From contig NZ_JAESWB010000168.1 of NCBI RefSeq assembly GCF_016765675.1, positions 186,001 through 250,000 on the forward strand: a stretch of 64,000 nucleotides of DNA. The letters are read 5' to 3'. This DNA comes from Neobacillus paridis. GTDB taxonomy: Bacteria; Bacillota; Bacilli; Bacillales; Cytobacillaceae. The translations under genes and the position numbers were made by a program. Below, in pieces: positions 18,573-26,634 of the stretch; positions within the stretch are counted from its first letter, which is position 1, and the number at the start of each line of letters is the position of its first letter. The notes under the pieces are model-generated. The model saw nothing but the letters and a program-made list of their open reading frames with translations, was not told the DNA's origin and searched no databases.

Positions 18573-19198
18573 TGCAAGCTGAAGAAAAATTAACGTATGA
18601 AACATGGCCTGCTGCGCCTGAAAGGGCCACCCTTGAGGCGAAAAACAAATTTTTAGGTTTTTGGTTATTTCTGGGGGGAGAGACAGTTCTATTCTCCTCT
18701 TTATTCGCTACCTATCTTGCATTAAAAGATAAGGTGCCGGATACGAGTCAACCTTTAGCAAAGGATTTATTTGAATTACCGTTAACGCTTGTCGCCACGA
18801 TGCTGCTATTAACAAGCTCTTTAACAAGTGTATATGCAATGTATCATATGAAAAATTTTGCCTTTAAGAAAATGATGCTTTGGCTTGGTGTAACGGTGTT
18901 ATTGGGGCTAGGGTTCTTAGGCTTAGAGGTTTATGAGTTTAACATGTATGTGCATGAAGGCCATAAATTTACAAGCAGTGCTTTCGGTTCAGCTTTTTAT
19001 TCACTTGTTGGTTTTCACGGTGCGCACGTCACCTTTGGTCTCGGCTGGATTCTCGCTTTAATGATCCGGAACTACAAGCGTGGTTTAAACCTCTACAACG
19101 CGCCGAAATTTTATGTTGCCAGTCTTTATTGGCACTTTATCGACGTTGTTTGGGTATTTATCTTTACGGTAGTATATTTAATGGGGATGGTGGGATAA
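18572..19198 (+). CDS. ctaE: cytochrome c oxidase subunit III
   Basis: Membrane subunit III of the caa3 oxidase, 208 residues with five predicted helices, the short bacterial form lacking the first two helices of the mitochondrial type. Conserved features: FLGFWLFLGGETVLFSS at the start and GFHGAHVTFG in the middle, EVYEF acid motif. Overlaps ctaD by one base; ctaF starts one base after its stop. Confidence 0.97.
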   Translation: MQAEEKLTYETWPAAPERATLEAKNKFLGFWLFLGGETVLFSSLFATYLALKDKVPDTSQPLAKDLFELPLTLVATMLLLTSSLTSVYAMYHMKNFAFKKMMLWLGVTVLLGLGFLGLEVYEFNMYVHEGHKFTSSAFGSAFYSLVGFHGAHVTFGLGWILALMIRNYKRGLNLYNAPKFYVASLYWHFIDVVWVFIFTVVYLMGMVG

Positions 19199-19199
19199 C

Positions 19200-19535
19200 A
19201 TGACAAATCAGCCATTAAGCTCAAATCGTTCAAGAGTTGACCTTGAATATCGCCGCAAGACAAACGCGGAGGAAATGCGTTATCAAATTGTTTCCTTTAC
19301 TCTGATGATTTTCTTAACATTACTTGCCTTTGCTGCAGTGGCTATTAAAGGATTTACTTCATGGTTTACGATCCCGTTTATTGTTCTTTTGGCTGCTGTT
19401 CAGGTTGTCTTTCAGCTTTATTACTTCATGCATATGAGCCATAAAGGGCATGAAGCACCGAGTATGTTTTTGTTTACTGGTCTGTTTATGGGATTAATCA
19501 TAGTATTGGCGTTTATGACTATTATATGGTGGTAA
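19200..19535 (+). CDS. ctaF: cytochrome c oxidase subunit IV
   Basis: Small subunit of the bacterial caa3 oxidase, 111 residues: a hydrophilic N-terminal arm (about 27 residues, EYRRKTNAEEMR) followed by three helices containing the QLYYFMHMSHKG motif of the prokaryotic COX4 family. Starts right at the end of ctaE. Followed by a terminator, so ctaG is partly separated. Confidence 0.95.
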   Translation: MTNQPLSSNRSRVDLEYRRKTNAEEMRYQIVSFTLMIFLTLLAFAAVAIKGFTSWFTIPFIVLLAAVQVVFQLYYFMHMSHKGHEAPSMFLFTGLFMGLIIVLAFMTIIWW

Positions 19536-19585
19536 ATCGACCTTCTAAATATAGTGGGCGTTACGGTATTGAGAGATAATGAGAG

Positions 19586-19613
19586 AATCGGCTATTTGCC
19601 GATTTTCTTTTTA
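19586..19613 (+). terminator. Rho-independent terminator after ctaF
   Basis: Stem AATCGGC (19586-19592) / GCCGATT (19598-19604) then TTCTTTTT. Ends most ctaC-F transcription; some read-through into ctaG is possible. Confidence 0.75.
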
Positions 19614-19641
19614 ACTTACAATGAATCGAGGTGAAATGAGA

Positions 19642-20544
19642 GTGCCGCTAAATATTTTTGGATTTAAAGCCCTGTGGAGTCCATATTTTTTAGTTATATT
19701 GGTTATACTGACGGCTTTATTTTTTCTAACAACGACCAAGTTTCGTGGAAAGTTTGAAAAAAGTGAACCACTCACTATAAAACAGGCTGTGCTGTTTTCA
19801 TTAACGATTATCATTCTATACGCAATCAAGGGATCTCCATTAGACCTAATGGGACATTTAATGTTTTATGTTCATGGGATTACGATGGTCATCTTTGTAC
19901 TACTGCTCCCACCATTATTTATAAAAGCGATCCCGCCTTGGCTATGGGAAAGTCTTTTGAAAATGAGAGTGGTAAAGGCCGTTTTTACCGTTTTAACAAA
20001 ACCGGTAATTGCGATCATTGTATTTAACGGTTTGTTTTCCTTTTATCACATTCCCGCCGTCTTTGATCTCGTGATGCAGAATCGTTTTTATCATGGAAGT
20101 TACTCCATTCTATTATTTGTCGCTGCGGTGTGTATGTGGTGGTCTTTATTAAGTCCAATATCCGATTACCGTCCATTAAGCGGCATCAAAAAGGTGGCGT
20201 TTTTATTTGCTAACGGTATGTTAATGACGCCGGCTTGCGCAATGATTATTTTTGCCAATACACCGCTTTATGCTACTTATTCGGATCCGGAGATTTGGGC
20301 GAAGGTAATGAGTCTTTGTGTCGGATCGGATGCGTTTGCAAATTTGAATCTAAGCGGTCCGGAATTGTTCAGTTCAATGAACGTTCTTGACGATCAGCGT
20401 CTAGGCGGCGTTGTGATGAAGATGATTCAGGAGATTATTTATGCTGTCGTTTTGGCTCAAGTATTTTTCGAATGGTATCGAAAAGATCAGGAAGAATCGG
20501 AAAAGGAAGTCAAGCAAATATTGGATCCAACTCCTGTCAGATAA
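19642..20544 (+). CDS. ctaG: cytochrome c oxidase assembly factor CtaG
   Basis: Membrane protein of the caa3_CtaG family with about seven helices; needed for formation of active caa3 oxidase in B. subtilis, probably in copper delivery. Signatures: KGSPLDLMGHLMFYVHG with several His, YHIPAVFDLVMQN, and the WWSLLSPI segment. GTG 19642 is chosen with GAGGTG eight bases upstream, giving 300 residues; the frame can be read from ATG 19621 but without a ribosome site. Ends at a terminator that overlaps its stop. Confidence 0.93.
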   Translation: MPLNIFGFKALWSPYFLVILVILTALFFLTTTKFRGKFEKSEPLTIKQAVLFSLTIIILYAIKGSPLDLMGHLMFYVHGITMVIFVLLLPPLFIKAIPPWLWESLLKMRVVKAVFTVLTKPVIAIIVFNGLFSFYHIPAVFDLVMQNRFYHGSYSILLFVAAVCMWWSLLSPISDYRPLSGIKKVAFLFANGMLMTPACAMIIFANTPLYATYSDPEIWAKVMSLCVGSDAFANLNLSGPELFSSMNVLDDQRLGGVVMKMIQEIIYAVVLAQVFFEWYRKDQEESEKEVKQILDPTPVR

Positions 20545-20571
20545 ACTCCCGACATTCAGGGAGTTTTTTTA
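20544..20571 (+). terminator. Rho-independent terminator after ctaG
   Basis: AACTCCC (20544-20550) / GGGAGTT (20559-20565) with T-run TTTTTTT. Confidence 0.85.
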
Positions 20572-20606
20572 CGCAGCATTCAGAATTTATATCATTCGAC
20601 TTTTAG

Positions 20607-20884
20607 AATTGTCCAGCTCCAGCGCCTATCGCCTAGCAAACTTCCGGTCTTCTCCCTACGATAAGTCAACAAAGCAGCTTCTATGAAAAAACATCATGTA
20701 GCTTTGCGACGAGCTGAACATTGCTTCCTCGAATCTCCCTTGGCGCAGGAGCATCGTGTTTCCTTTATCTCAGTCGAAGCCCCTCCACAAGGGACGCTTC
20801 GTCAGAATCAACATCGCACGAAGGAAAAGCGTTAGCTTTTTCGAGGAGTTTGTACAGCGATGACCAAGGCGCTTGCGCTTTTCT
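20607..20884. repeat. dispersed intergenic repeat family 1, long composite copy
   Basis: Begins TTGTCCAGCTCCAGCGCC and ends AAGGCGCTTGCGCTTTTCT, the two ends of the family, with a long insert. Its 3' part has CATCGCACGAAGGAAAAGCG and then GCTTTTTCGAGGAG, nearly the same as in the copy at 34936. Fills the 411-base gap between ctaG and ctaM. The forward open frame in its end (from 20860) runs into ctaM and is not a real start. Confidence 0.8.
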
Positions 20885-20955
20885 TTGAATCATTTGAAAA
20901 AGTTCGGGAACTACATTACAATAATTTTAGAAAATATGAAAAGAGAGGACAAAAT

Positions 20956-21420
20956 ATGAATTCTTTGCCGATTTTACCAACGATTAGTACGTTATTTATT
21001 GTTTTAAGCGGTCTTACAGTTGCCTTGGGATGGTGGCAAATAAAACAGAGAAAACTAGAATCGCATAGAAAAACTATGTTTTTGGCCGCTGTTTTTGCCC
21101 TTATTTTCTTTCTTATTTATGCATCACGGACTATTTTTATTGGGAATACTTCGTTTGGCGGACCGGATGAGATAAAAATTTACTACACGATCTTTTTGAT
21201 TTTTCATATTAGTTTAGCAACGATCGGCGCAGTATTAGGAATTATTTCATTATATACTGGCTACAAAAATAAACTGTCTTTTCACCGTAAGCTCGGCCCA
21301 GTTACCAGCATTGTTTGGTTCTTTACAGCTATAACCGGAGTTGCCGTTTATCTTTTGTTATACGTCTTTTATCATGGCGGAGAAACGACTTCTGTTATAA
21401 AAGCGATACTAGGGTTTTAA
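20956..21420 (+). CDS. ctaM: CtaM/YozB-like oxidase assembly protein (DUF420)
   Basis: 154-residue membrane protein with four predicted helices and conserved His residues (ESHRKTM, FHISLAT, FHRKLGP). It belongs to the DUF420 family; CtaM, its member in Staphylococcus aureus, is required for an active aa3-type oxidase, and YozB is the B. subtilis homologue, encoded elsewhere as I recall. ATG 20956 with AGAGAGGA seven bases upstream. Close to ctaG but separated from it by a terminator and repeat, so it probably has its own promoter, which I cannot point to. Confidence 0.85.
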   Translation: MNSLPILPTISTLFIVLSGLTVALGWWQIKQRKLESHRKTMFLAAVFALIFFLIYASRTIFIGNTSFGGPDEIKIYYTIFLIFHISLATIGAVLGIISLYTGYKNKLSFHRKLGPVTSIVWFFTAITGVAVYLLLYVFYHGGETTSVIKAILGF

Positions 21421-21432
21421 ATTTGAATGCTA

Positions 21433-21461
21433 AAAGACGCATGGAAAACCATGCGTCTTTG
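21433..21461. terminator. bidirectional terminator between ctaM and ylbA
   Basis: Perfect 12-bp stem AAAGACGCATGG (21433-21444) / CCATGCGTCTTT (21449-21460) between convergent genes. Confidence 0.9.
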
Positions 21462-21464
21462 TCT

Positions 21465-21824
21465 TTAAAGTGTAAATTTTTCTACTTCAGCTTTAACTTC
21501 TTCAATAATTTTTTTACACTGGCTTACAAGAGAAGCAGGGTAGTTTTCATCGTCACCATATTCAACCCCGTGTGGATAATAATGTTTCCCCAATATTGGA
21601 GTCATGAGTTGGATGGTGGCTTTGAACGTGTCGACATCGCCATCAAGTGCATAGCCTTGAATACGAAGATAGTAAGTTCCTTCCCTCATTTCAAATTTTC
21701 GATCGTATGTAACCCGCTCGTAATCCCATTGACCGGCACGAACTAAACCGTGTTCTTGCATTACTTCATCTAAACGGTTTAAATCAGCTTTGAATTTTTC
21801 AATACCGGTATTTTCAAATTTCAT
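21465..21824 (-). CDS. ylbA: YugN-like family protein (YlbA)
   Basis: 119-residue soluble protein with a strand-rich core (TYYLRIQGYAL) and helical C-terminus (SLVSQCKKIIEEVKAEVEKF), matching the YugN-like family in my reading; YlbA has this size and place after ctaG in B. subtilis, from memory. Function unknown. ATG start on the reverse strand with GGGAGGG just upstream. Convergent with ctaM and sharing its terminator. Confidence 0.75.
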   Translation of the reverse strand: MKFENTGIEKFKADLNRLDEVMQEHGLVRAGQWDYERVTYDRKFEMREGTYYLRIQGYALDGDVDTFKATIQLMTPILGKHYYPHGVEYGDDENYPASLVSQCKKIIEEVKAEVEKFTL

Positions 21825-22002
21825 AAAAAAATCCCTCCCATTAACAATGCTAATACCCTAAGTTTTGGTTATGTAGCAAAATTATATCAATTTAATAATA
21901 GATGAAAATACCTTAACTTGCAATGAAATCCTTTTACGAATAATTCAATCTTGTTTGGAAATGCTAAAAGCGTGAAAATATTATTAAAAAGGGATGATTT
22001 AG

Positions 22003-22443
22003 TTGGAGAAAATCCGTGATATCATGACAGATGAGGTGGAGTGCTGCACTCTATTAGATAATGTATACGAAGTGGCAGTGAAAATGAAAGAATTAAATGT
22101 TGGTGCCATTCCAATTGTTGATAACGAAAAATTAGTCGGAATGATTACTGATCGTGATATTGTCATAAGAGGTGTCGCCGAAAAGAACCCACCATCATCA
22201 AAAGTTGAGAAGGTTATGAGTGATCAATTGATTACGATTTCACCGGAGGCATCAACAAGAGAGGCAGCCCGATTAATGGCTGATCATCAAATACGCCGGC
22301 TTCCTGTTGTCGAGAATGGAAAATTAATTGGAATCGTTTCACTAGGAGATTTTGCCATTCGTGAGTTAACCGATGATCAGGCAAAAGCAGCGCTTACACA
22401 GATTTCCGAGCAAAACTCGCAGGCGTCTCCGCCACAAATGTAA
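22003..22443 (+). CDS. ylbB: CBS-domain protein YlbB
   Basis: 146 residues made almost wholly of two CBS domains (about residues 8-60 and 72-125), each with the GaiPVvd / rLPVve strand and a GMITDRDI- or GIVSLGDF-type turn, forming a Bateman module that usually binds adenine nucleotides. No effector domain is attached, so it may act as a free regulatory subunit or sensor. TTG start after AAGGGATGA; the following codons match the family start (EKIRDIMT). Terminator follows. Confidence 0.9.
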   Translation: MEKIRDIMTDEVECCTLLDNVYEVAVKMKELNVGAIPIVDNEKLVGMITDRDIVIRGVAEKNPPSSKVEKVMSDQLITISPEASTREAARLMADHQIRRLPVVENGKLIGIVSLGDFAIRELTDDQAKAALTQISEQNSQASPPQM

Positions 22444-22458
22444 AATTGGTCTATGGGC

Positions 22459-22485
22459 AACAGGTACAGCTCTGTACCTGTTTTC
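22459..22485 (+). terminator. Rho-independent terminator after ylbB
   Basis: Stem AACAGGTACAG (22459-22469) / CTGTACCTGTT (22472-22482) followed by TTC and an AT-rich stretch. Confidence 0.75.
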
Positions 22486-22586
22486 TAATTTCAAGGATAT
22501 CGCTATAGCTATCAGTACTAGAAATGATATAATTATCTTATCTATACAATATAATAGATTAAGAAGTATAGAGGGGATGATCGCCT

Positions 22587-23660
22587 CTGAAAGCCTTATT
22601 TAGAATTTTAATTCTTTCGACAGTATTCTTGATTGTTGGTTTTTACATTAGCAGTAATGAAAAAACGGAAGATAAAGTATTAATTAAAGAAGACCATACG
22701 TTGGAAATGCCTTCATCTTTGCCACAAAAACCTGATTATAAACAAAATAAAAAAGCGGCCAATGAGAGACCAAAAGAAGGCCTGTCCTTATTAATGGGCA
22801 AAAATGTTTCATATGTAAAAAAAGAATTAGGTATGCCGCAGCGAATAGATGAAACGATGTATGGCTATCAATGGTATATTTACAATCGTGAGAATCAACG
22901 TTATCTACAGGTAGGCATAGAAAATAATCGTGTTGTAACCTTATTCGTGCTCGGGGAAGACTTGGATGTGTCACCATTTGAAATCGGCCAGCCAGTTGAA
23001 GAAATCTTTAACACGCAATATATTGATACGAATATTAATATCACAATGAAAGGGAGCACTTATCGTTTTGAACTAAATGATACAGACTTGAATCTTCGTC
23101 CGATGGTTCAGCTCGGAAACATTTATGTCCAATTATACATTGATAAATTTACCGGGGTACTTTCAAGTATTCGCTATCTGGATGCTGAAACAATGATTAA
23201 ACAGCGGCCTTATGAGTTGGTTTACAGCGGTCAATTGATTGAAGCTGAACCTCCAAGTTTAAATAAGTGGAGCTTAATTGAACGAGGAACGGAACAGGAA
23301 ATTTTTGATATCACGAATATTTTAAGGATTAGATATCAATTAACACCGTTAATTTGGGATGAAAACGCCGCAGCGGCTGCTTATGAACATAGTAAGGATA
23401 TGGCCGAGAACAACGATTTCTCCCATAATTCTAAAAAGCTTGGCAGTCTTAGTGATCGGCTTAAAAATGCAAAGGTTGTGTATCGGTCTGCCGGGGAAAA
23501 CATCGCGGCAAACTATACGGACGGCCCTGCTGCAGTGGAAGGATGGCTAAACAGTAAAAGTCATCGGGAATCCCTATTAAATGAAGATTATACCCATCTA
23601 GGAGTAGGAGTTTTTCAGCAATACTATACGCAAAACTTTATCCAAAAACAAGAGCAGTAA
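22587..23660 (+). CDS. ylbC: CAP-domain protein with membrane anchor (YlbC)
   Basis: 357 residues as read here: N-terminal membrane anchor or signal (about residues 4-24), a charged linker, a central domain with repeated AI-like strands (residues 60-210, CAP-associated), and a C-terminal CAP/SCP domain (about 225-345: TNILRIRYQLTPLIWDE, HSKDMAENNDFSHNS, and GENIAANY). Role unknown; other Bacillus CAP proteins include YkwD. Start: a TGA at 22578-22580 closes the frame upstream, GAGGGGATG precedes, and a CTG at 22587 gives a complete signal helix. The first TTG (22629) lies inside the helix and lacks a ribosome site. Confidence 0.85.
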   Translation: MKALFRILILSTVFLIVGFYISSNEKTEDKVLIKEDHTLEMPSSLPQKPDYKQNKKAANERPKEGLSLLMGKNVSYVKKELGMPQRIDETMYGYQWYIYNRENQRYLQVGIENNRVVTLFVLGEDLDVSPFEIGQPVEEIFNTQYIDTNINITMKGSTYRFELNDTDLNLRPMVQLGNIYVQLYIDKFTGVLSSIRYLDAETMIKQRPYELVYSGQLIEAEPPSLNKWSLIERGTEQEIFDITNILRIRYQLTPLIWDENAAAAAYEHSKDMAENNDFSHNSKKLGSLSDRLKNAKVVYRSAGENIAANYTDGPAAVEGWLNSKSHRESLLNEDYTHLGVGVFQQYYTQNFIQKQEQ

Positions 23661-23661
23661 T

Positions 23662-23690
23662 AAGAGACTTCCTTTGTTAGGAGGTCTCTT
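23662..23690. terminator. hairpin terminator between ylbC and thioesterase
   Basis: Stem AAGAGACTTCCT (23662-23673) / AGGAGGTCTCTT (23679-23690) between convergent genes; no long T-run, so strength is uncertain. Confidence 0.6.
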
Positions 23691-23696
23691 AAGATG

Positions 23697-24191
23697 TTAC
23701 CTGTTTTTCTTTGGTGGAATCATAAAAAAGGTGCCGGTTGCATAGGCAATTTGTTTTCCGTCACTCCGATATGCTTCGCCGGCGATGACTAAAGTTTGTT
23801 TTCCCTGGTGAATGACTTCAGCCCGGCAGCGAAGGTGATCGCCGAAGCCCGGAGCAATATAGTGGATATTTAATTGATTAGTAACCGCTTCGAACCCGTC
23901 AGGCAATAAAGAATTAGCTAATATACCCATGGCACTATCAAGCAGGGTGGCTGTCACACCCCCATGAAGTATTTGTAAACTGTTATTATATACTGGACGG
24001 AGAGGAATGGTAACTTCGCATGATTGGTTATCAATTTTAATATCCATCTGAAGTAAATTCCTTAGATAATTGCTATTTGGCTGTTCAATCTTTTGTTTAA
24101 CAGCCTCCAACAAGAATTTAATCGTATTAAGCTCGGTTTCACTGCCACTTTCGATACATGATTCAAGCAGCTGACGCAATTCGTCTTTCAT
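23697..24191 (-). CDS. PaaI-type hotdog thioesterase
   Basis: 164-residue hotdog-fold protein. After a helical N-terminus (about 40 residues) comes the thioesterase core with LHGGVTATLLDSAMGILAN, where HGG and the Asp/Ser of the long helix are typical of PaaI/DUF4442-like acyl-CoA thioesterases, then VTNQLNIHYIAPG. Likely hydrolyses a small acyl-CoA; the substrate is not predictable. ATG 24191 has AGAGGT eight bases upstream and is preferred to a longer reading. I do not recall it in the B. subtilis ylb cluster, so it is an insertion relative to that order. Confidence 0.88.
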   Translation of the reverse strand: MKDELRQLLESCIESGSETELNTIKFLLEAVKQKIEQPNSNYLRNLLQMDIKIDNQSCEVTIPLRPVYNNSLQILHGGVTATLLDSAMGILANSLLPDGFEAVTNQLNIHYIAPGFGDHLRCRAEVIHQGKQTLVIAGEAYRSDGKQIAYATGTFFMIPPKKNR

Positions 24192-24334
24192 ACATTTACC
24201 TCTTTCATTACTTTTTCTTTTCACATCTTACCACTTAGCAGAAAAATAATAAATATTTGTATATATAAGATTTTCACCTTTCTGACTTTTTTTCATATTG
24301 TATCGTAGGTACGAATACGGCAGAGGTGAGAATA

Positions 24335-24739
24335 ATGACGCAAAAAAAATTACACCCATCCGTCCTTAAATTTAAAGAGTTTGTCAAAAATAATCCCCAT
24401 ATTATTCAAGAGGTAAGGAAAGGTAAAGCAACGTGGCAGGAATTATATGAAGATTGGTATCTATTAGGGGAAGATGATGGCCGCTGGGAAACGCTAGGAG
24501 CGGAGACAGAAAATGAGTCGAAAAAAAATTCTGAGTCTAAAGGCGACTTTATGACCAATATTCTCGAGGCTATTAAGAAAATGGATGCCAATCAAATGCA
24601 GTCCCATCTAAACAACCTGAGCCAGGCTGTCGGAGCAGTCCAAGGATTGCTTGCTCAATTTCAAGGAACCGCTGGCGGAGGGACACCAGTAAAACCGCCT
24701 GAAGCACCAAAGAATCCATTTTCATTCCGGCAGGATTAG
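24335..24739 (+). CDS. ylbD: YlbD-like spore coat protein
   Basis: 134 residues. N-terminal helical half (SVLKFKEFVKNNPHIIQEV and WQELYEDWYLLGEDD) followed by an amphipathic helix and a Gly/Pro-rich tail ending in NPFSFRQD. It fits the YlbD coat-protein family. ATG 24335 with GAGGTGA five bases upstream; GTG 24326 would overlap that site. Immediately followed by ylbE, with which it is probably co-transcribed. Confidence 0.87.
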   Translation: MTQKKLHPSVLKFKEFVKNNPHIIQEVRKGKATWQELYEDWYLLGEDDGRWETLGAETENESKKNSESKGDFMTNILEAIKKMDANQMQSHLNNLSQAVGAVQGLLAQFQGTAGGGTPVKPPEAPKNPFSFRQD

Positions 24740-24778
24740 TTTAATGAAGTAGAAAGGAACAGGAAGGTACGTAAACAT

Positions 24779-25018
24779 ATGAGAAGAGAGATTTACGAGT
24801 ATATCAACCAACAAAATGATTTAAAACAATTTGTTCGAGAACAACCGCAATGGTACCGTAAACTATCGAGAAATCCTTACGATCTGCAAGCTCTGGAAAT
24901 TTCCTCATTACATTATTATAAAAAAACCATTCCGCATCAGGTGGAGAAGTTTACTAACGGGGTACAAATGGCTTCGATGATGTATTCGATGTTTCAAGCA
25001 ATGAAAAATCAAAATTAG
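24779..25018 (+). CDS. ylbE: YlbE-like protein
   Basis: 79 residues with conserved aromatic-basic motif REQPQWYRKLSRNP and a helical C-terminus (VQMASMMYSMFQAMKN). Matches the YlbE-like family, of unknown function. Located 39 bases after ylbD; GGAAGG lies about 12 bases before the ATG, a rather long spacing. No signal or membrane segment. Confidence 0.85.
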   Translation: MRREIYEYINQQNDLKQFVREQPQWYRKLSRNPYDLQALEISSLHYYKKTIPHQVEKFTNGVQMASMMYSMFQAMKNQN

Positions 25019-25115
25019 AGAAAGGGCGCATTTTCGGTAATGTGGCCTTTTTTATTTGCCCATAGACTAAAATTGGAAAGGGAGGCGAACAATACATCCA
25101 TAAGGGGTGATAAAC

Positions 25116-25553
25116 TTGAAGATAAGATTACTTATTATGTTAATTGGATTTATTGCAGCTTTTCAACATGAAACAGAAAACGTCAAAGGATCCGTAAAAG
25201 TTATAAGCATGAAACCAATAATGAATCGGGACATAGAAATGGTCGAAGGCTATCATCTAAAGATGCGGGAAAATTCCTTTCCAACCATATTTGCGCAGCA
25301 CAAAATTAACGGGAATAATGTTTTCGTTGAGTGTATTGTGACTGGTATTACTTTTCGGCAGTCGGAAGATCGTCACCAAAAAGTTGGGAAAATCGTTGTT
25401 TGGATAGATGGAAAACGGCATTCCGAGGTCGATTCTCCCATCTTTATCATTAGAGGGTTAAAACAGGGAAGTCATCGAGTAAAACTTGGAGTTGTCAATT
25501 TAAACAATATTTCATATGGTCTGGAAAAAGAGTTTGTGGTCACGATCCGTTAA
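25116..25553 (+). CDS. secreted conserved hypothetical protein
   Basis: 145 residues with a short N-terminal hydrophobic signal (KIRLLIMLIGFIAAF) and then a predominantly strand-forming domain with the pattern KVGKIVVWIDGKRH ... IFIIRGLKQGSHRVKLGVVNLN ... FVVTIR, resembling an Ig-like/beta-sandwich protein. I cannot name the family with confidence. TTG 25116 follows AAGGGGTGAT; GTG 25107 lies on that site. It sits between ylbE and ylbF, where B. subtilis has no gene as I recall. Confidence 0.7.
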   Translation: MKIRLLIMLIGFIAAFQHETENVKGSVKVISMKPIMNRDIEMVEGYHLKMRENSFPTIFAQHKINGNNVFVECIVTGITFRQSEDRHQKVGKIVVWIDGKRHSEVDSPIFIIRGLKQGSHRVKLGVVNLNNISYGLEKEFVVTIR

Positions 25554-25613
25554 TAATCGGGCACTCGCATTCTCCCATTTTTCATGTTAAAATGAGGTTG
25601 GAGGTGGACAATA

Positions 25614-26048
25614 GTGCTTGCAACGTTAGAAAGAGTGCAATTATTAGAATTTGCTGAAAACCTAGCCCAAATGGTTCTCGAGTCTGATCTTGTCGAACAA
25701 TACAAAATCTGTTTAGCTAAAATGCAAAATGATCAAGAAACCCAGAAGAAGATTCAGCGCTTTGTCAGCCTAAAGGAGCTTTATGAAGAAGTACAACGAT
25801 TTGGCCAATACCATCCAGATTATAAAAGGGTAATGCGCGAAATTCGTCAATATAAACGGGAAATGGACTTAGACCCAAATGTTGCCGAGTTTAAATTGGC
25901 AGAAAATGATCTCCAAGCTTTGCTGGACGAAATCAGCAAAGCAATAGGCGGGGCCGTTTCTCAGCAAATTATGGTCCCAACTGGCAACCCATTTTTTGAT
26001 ACTGGTCAAGGCAGCGGCTGTGGCAGCGGCGGATGCAGCTGCAGCTAA
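25614..26048 (+). CDS. ylbF: RicF/YlbF, subunit of the Ric (Y) complex
   Basis: 144 residues, long helices forming a YlbF/YmcA (DUF964) core (about residues 15-115), then a linker and a C-terminal Cys cluster GSGCGSGGCSCS. In B. subtilis YlbF (RicF) works with YmcA (RicA) and YaaT (RicT) in a complex with two [4Fe-4S] clusters that directs RNase Y to mature mRNAs and supports biofilm, competence and sporulation. The Cys tail fits cluster binding. GTG start with GGAGGTGG upstream. Partner genes are outside the window. Confidence 0.93.
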   Translation: MLATLERVQLLEFAENLAQMVLESDLVEQYKICLAKMQNDQETQKKIQRFVSLKELYEEVQRFGQYHPDYKRVMREIRQYKREMDLDPNVAEFKLAENDLQALLDEISKAIGGAVSQQIMVPTGNPFFDTGQGSGCGSGGCSCS

Positions 26049-26174
26049 GTTAATCAGTAGAGAAGAGTCGGCGCTAAGCCGATTTCTTTTGTTTAGATAA
26101 AATGTTAATTGAAATAGAATATTCCAATGTGCTAGACTAATGAAAAATGATGGTGATTTGAAGGGGAAACTGGT

Positions 26175-26450
26175 ATGTTTATACAAAGACAAGGATTGGT
26201 GGTTTGGCTTTATTCTTTAAAGCATGCTAAAATGCTTAGACGTTTTGGCAATGTCCATTATGTCTCAAAGAAGCTTAAATATGTTGTATTATATTGTAAT
26301 CAGGACGATATTGCTGAAATAATGGAAAAGCTGAACTCATTCTCTTTTGTCAAAAAGGTTGAGCCGTCTTATAAACCTTTTTTAAAAGTGGAATATGAGA
26401 ATGCCATCCCTGATAAAGCAAAAGAATATGATTATAAAATGGGAATTTAA
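26175..26450 (+). CDS. ylbG: YlbG-like small protein (DUF2129)
   Basis: 91 residues, strongly basic, with the family pattern [21 protein letters not shown] near the start and [16 protein letters not shown] in the middle. Function unknown; a predicted RNA- or protein-binding fold cannot be named from sequence. AAGGGG precedes the ATG by nine bases. The gene ends directly before the CsfG-like RNA, which is transcribed towards it. Confidence 0.9.
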   Translation: MFIQRQGLVVWLYSLKHAKMLRRFGNVHYVSKKLKYVVLYCNQDDIAEIMEKLNSFSFVKKVEPSYKPFLKVEYENAIPDKAKEYDYKMGI

Positions 26451-26481
26451 AGGTGAGGTGAATCCTCATCTTTTTATAAAT

Positions 26482-26510
26482 TAAAAAAACCCTGTAGACA
26501 TCTACAGGGT
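26482..26510 (-). terminator. intrinsic terminator of csfG
   Basis: Perfect stem ACCCTGTAGA / TCTACAGGGT (26489-26510) with seven A residues on the forward strand to its left, which form the T-run of the reverse transcript. No T-run on the forward side, so it is a reverse-strand terminator. Confidence 0.85.
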
Positions 26511-26628
26511 CCTTCTATATCCTTTTTCGGATAGAAGGCAAAGGGAGAGGAGAAACCGGAGGAAGAACTTATGGGGAAACGTAAGTCTTCTCCGCGGTTG
26601 GCAACAACATCCTCGAATTGATGTTGTT
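26482..26628 (-). ncRNA. csfG: CsfG-like sporulation small RNA
   Basis: The ylbG-rsmD gap of 332 bases has no plausible open frame but encodes, on the reverse strand, a transcript of about 147 bases with a forespore-type promoter and a strong intrinsic terminator. Predicted fold in transcript order: hairpin 26603-26628 (AACAACATC/GATGTTGTT), hairpin 26554-26599 with a loop CGTTTCCCCA, a single-stranded C/U-rich stretch 26539-26553 (TCTCCTCTCCC), hairpin 26511-26538, and the terminator 26489-26510. CsfG, as I recall, is a forespore RNA between ylbG and ylbH (rsmD) conserved in endospore formers; the location, structure and promoter all agree. The C/U-rich stretch could pair with ribosome binding sites. 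Confidence 0.78.
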
Positions 26629-26634
26629 ACTATC

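Noticed and set aside
20860-20955. N-terminal extension of ctaM into the repeat
   Set aside because: The family sequence starts at ATG 20956 with its own AGAGAGGA site; upstream residues are encoded by repeat DNA.
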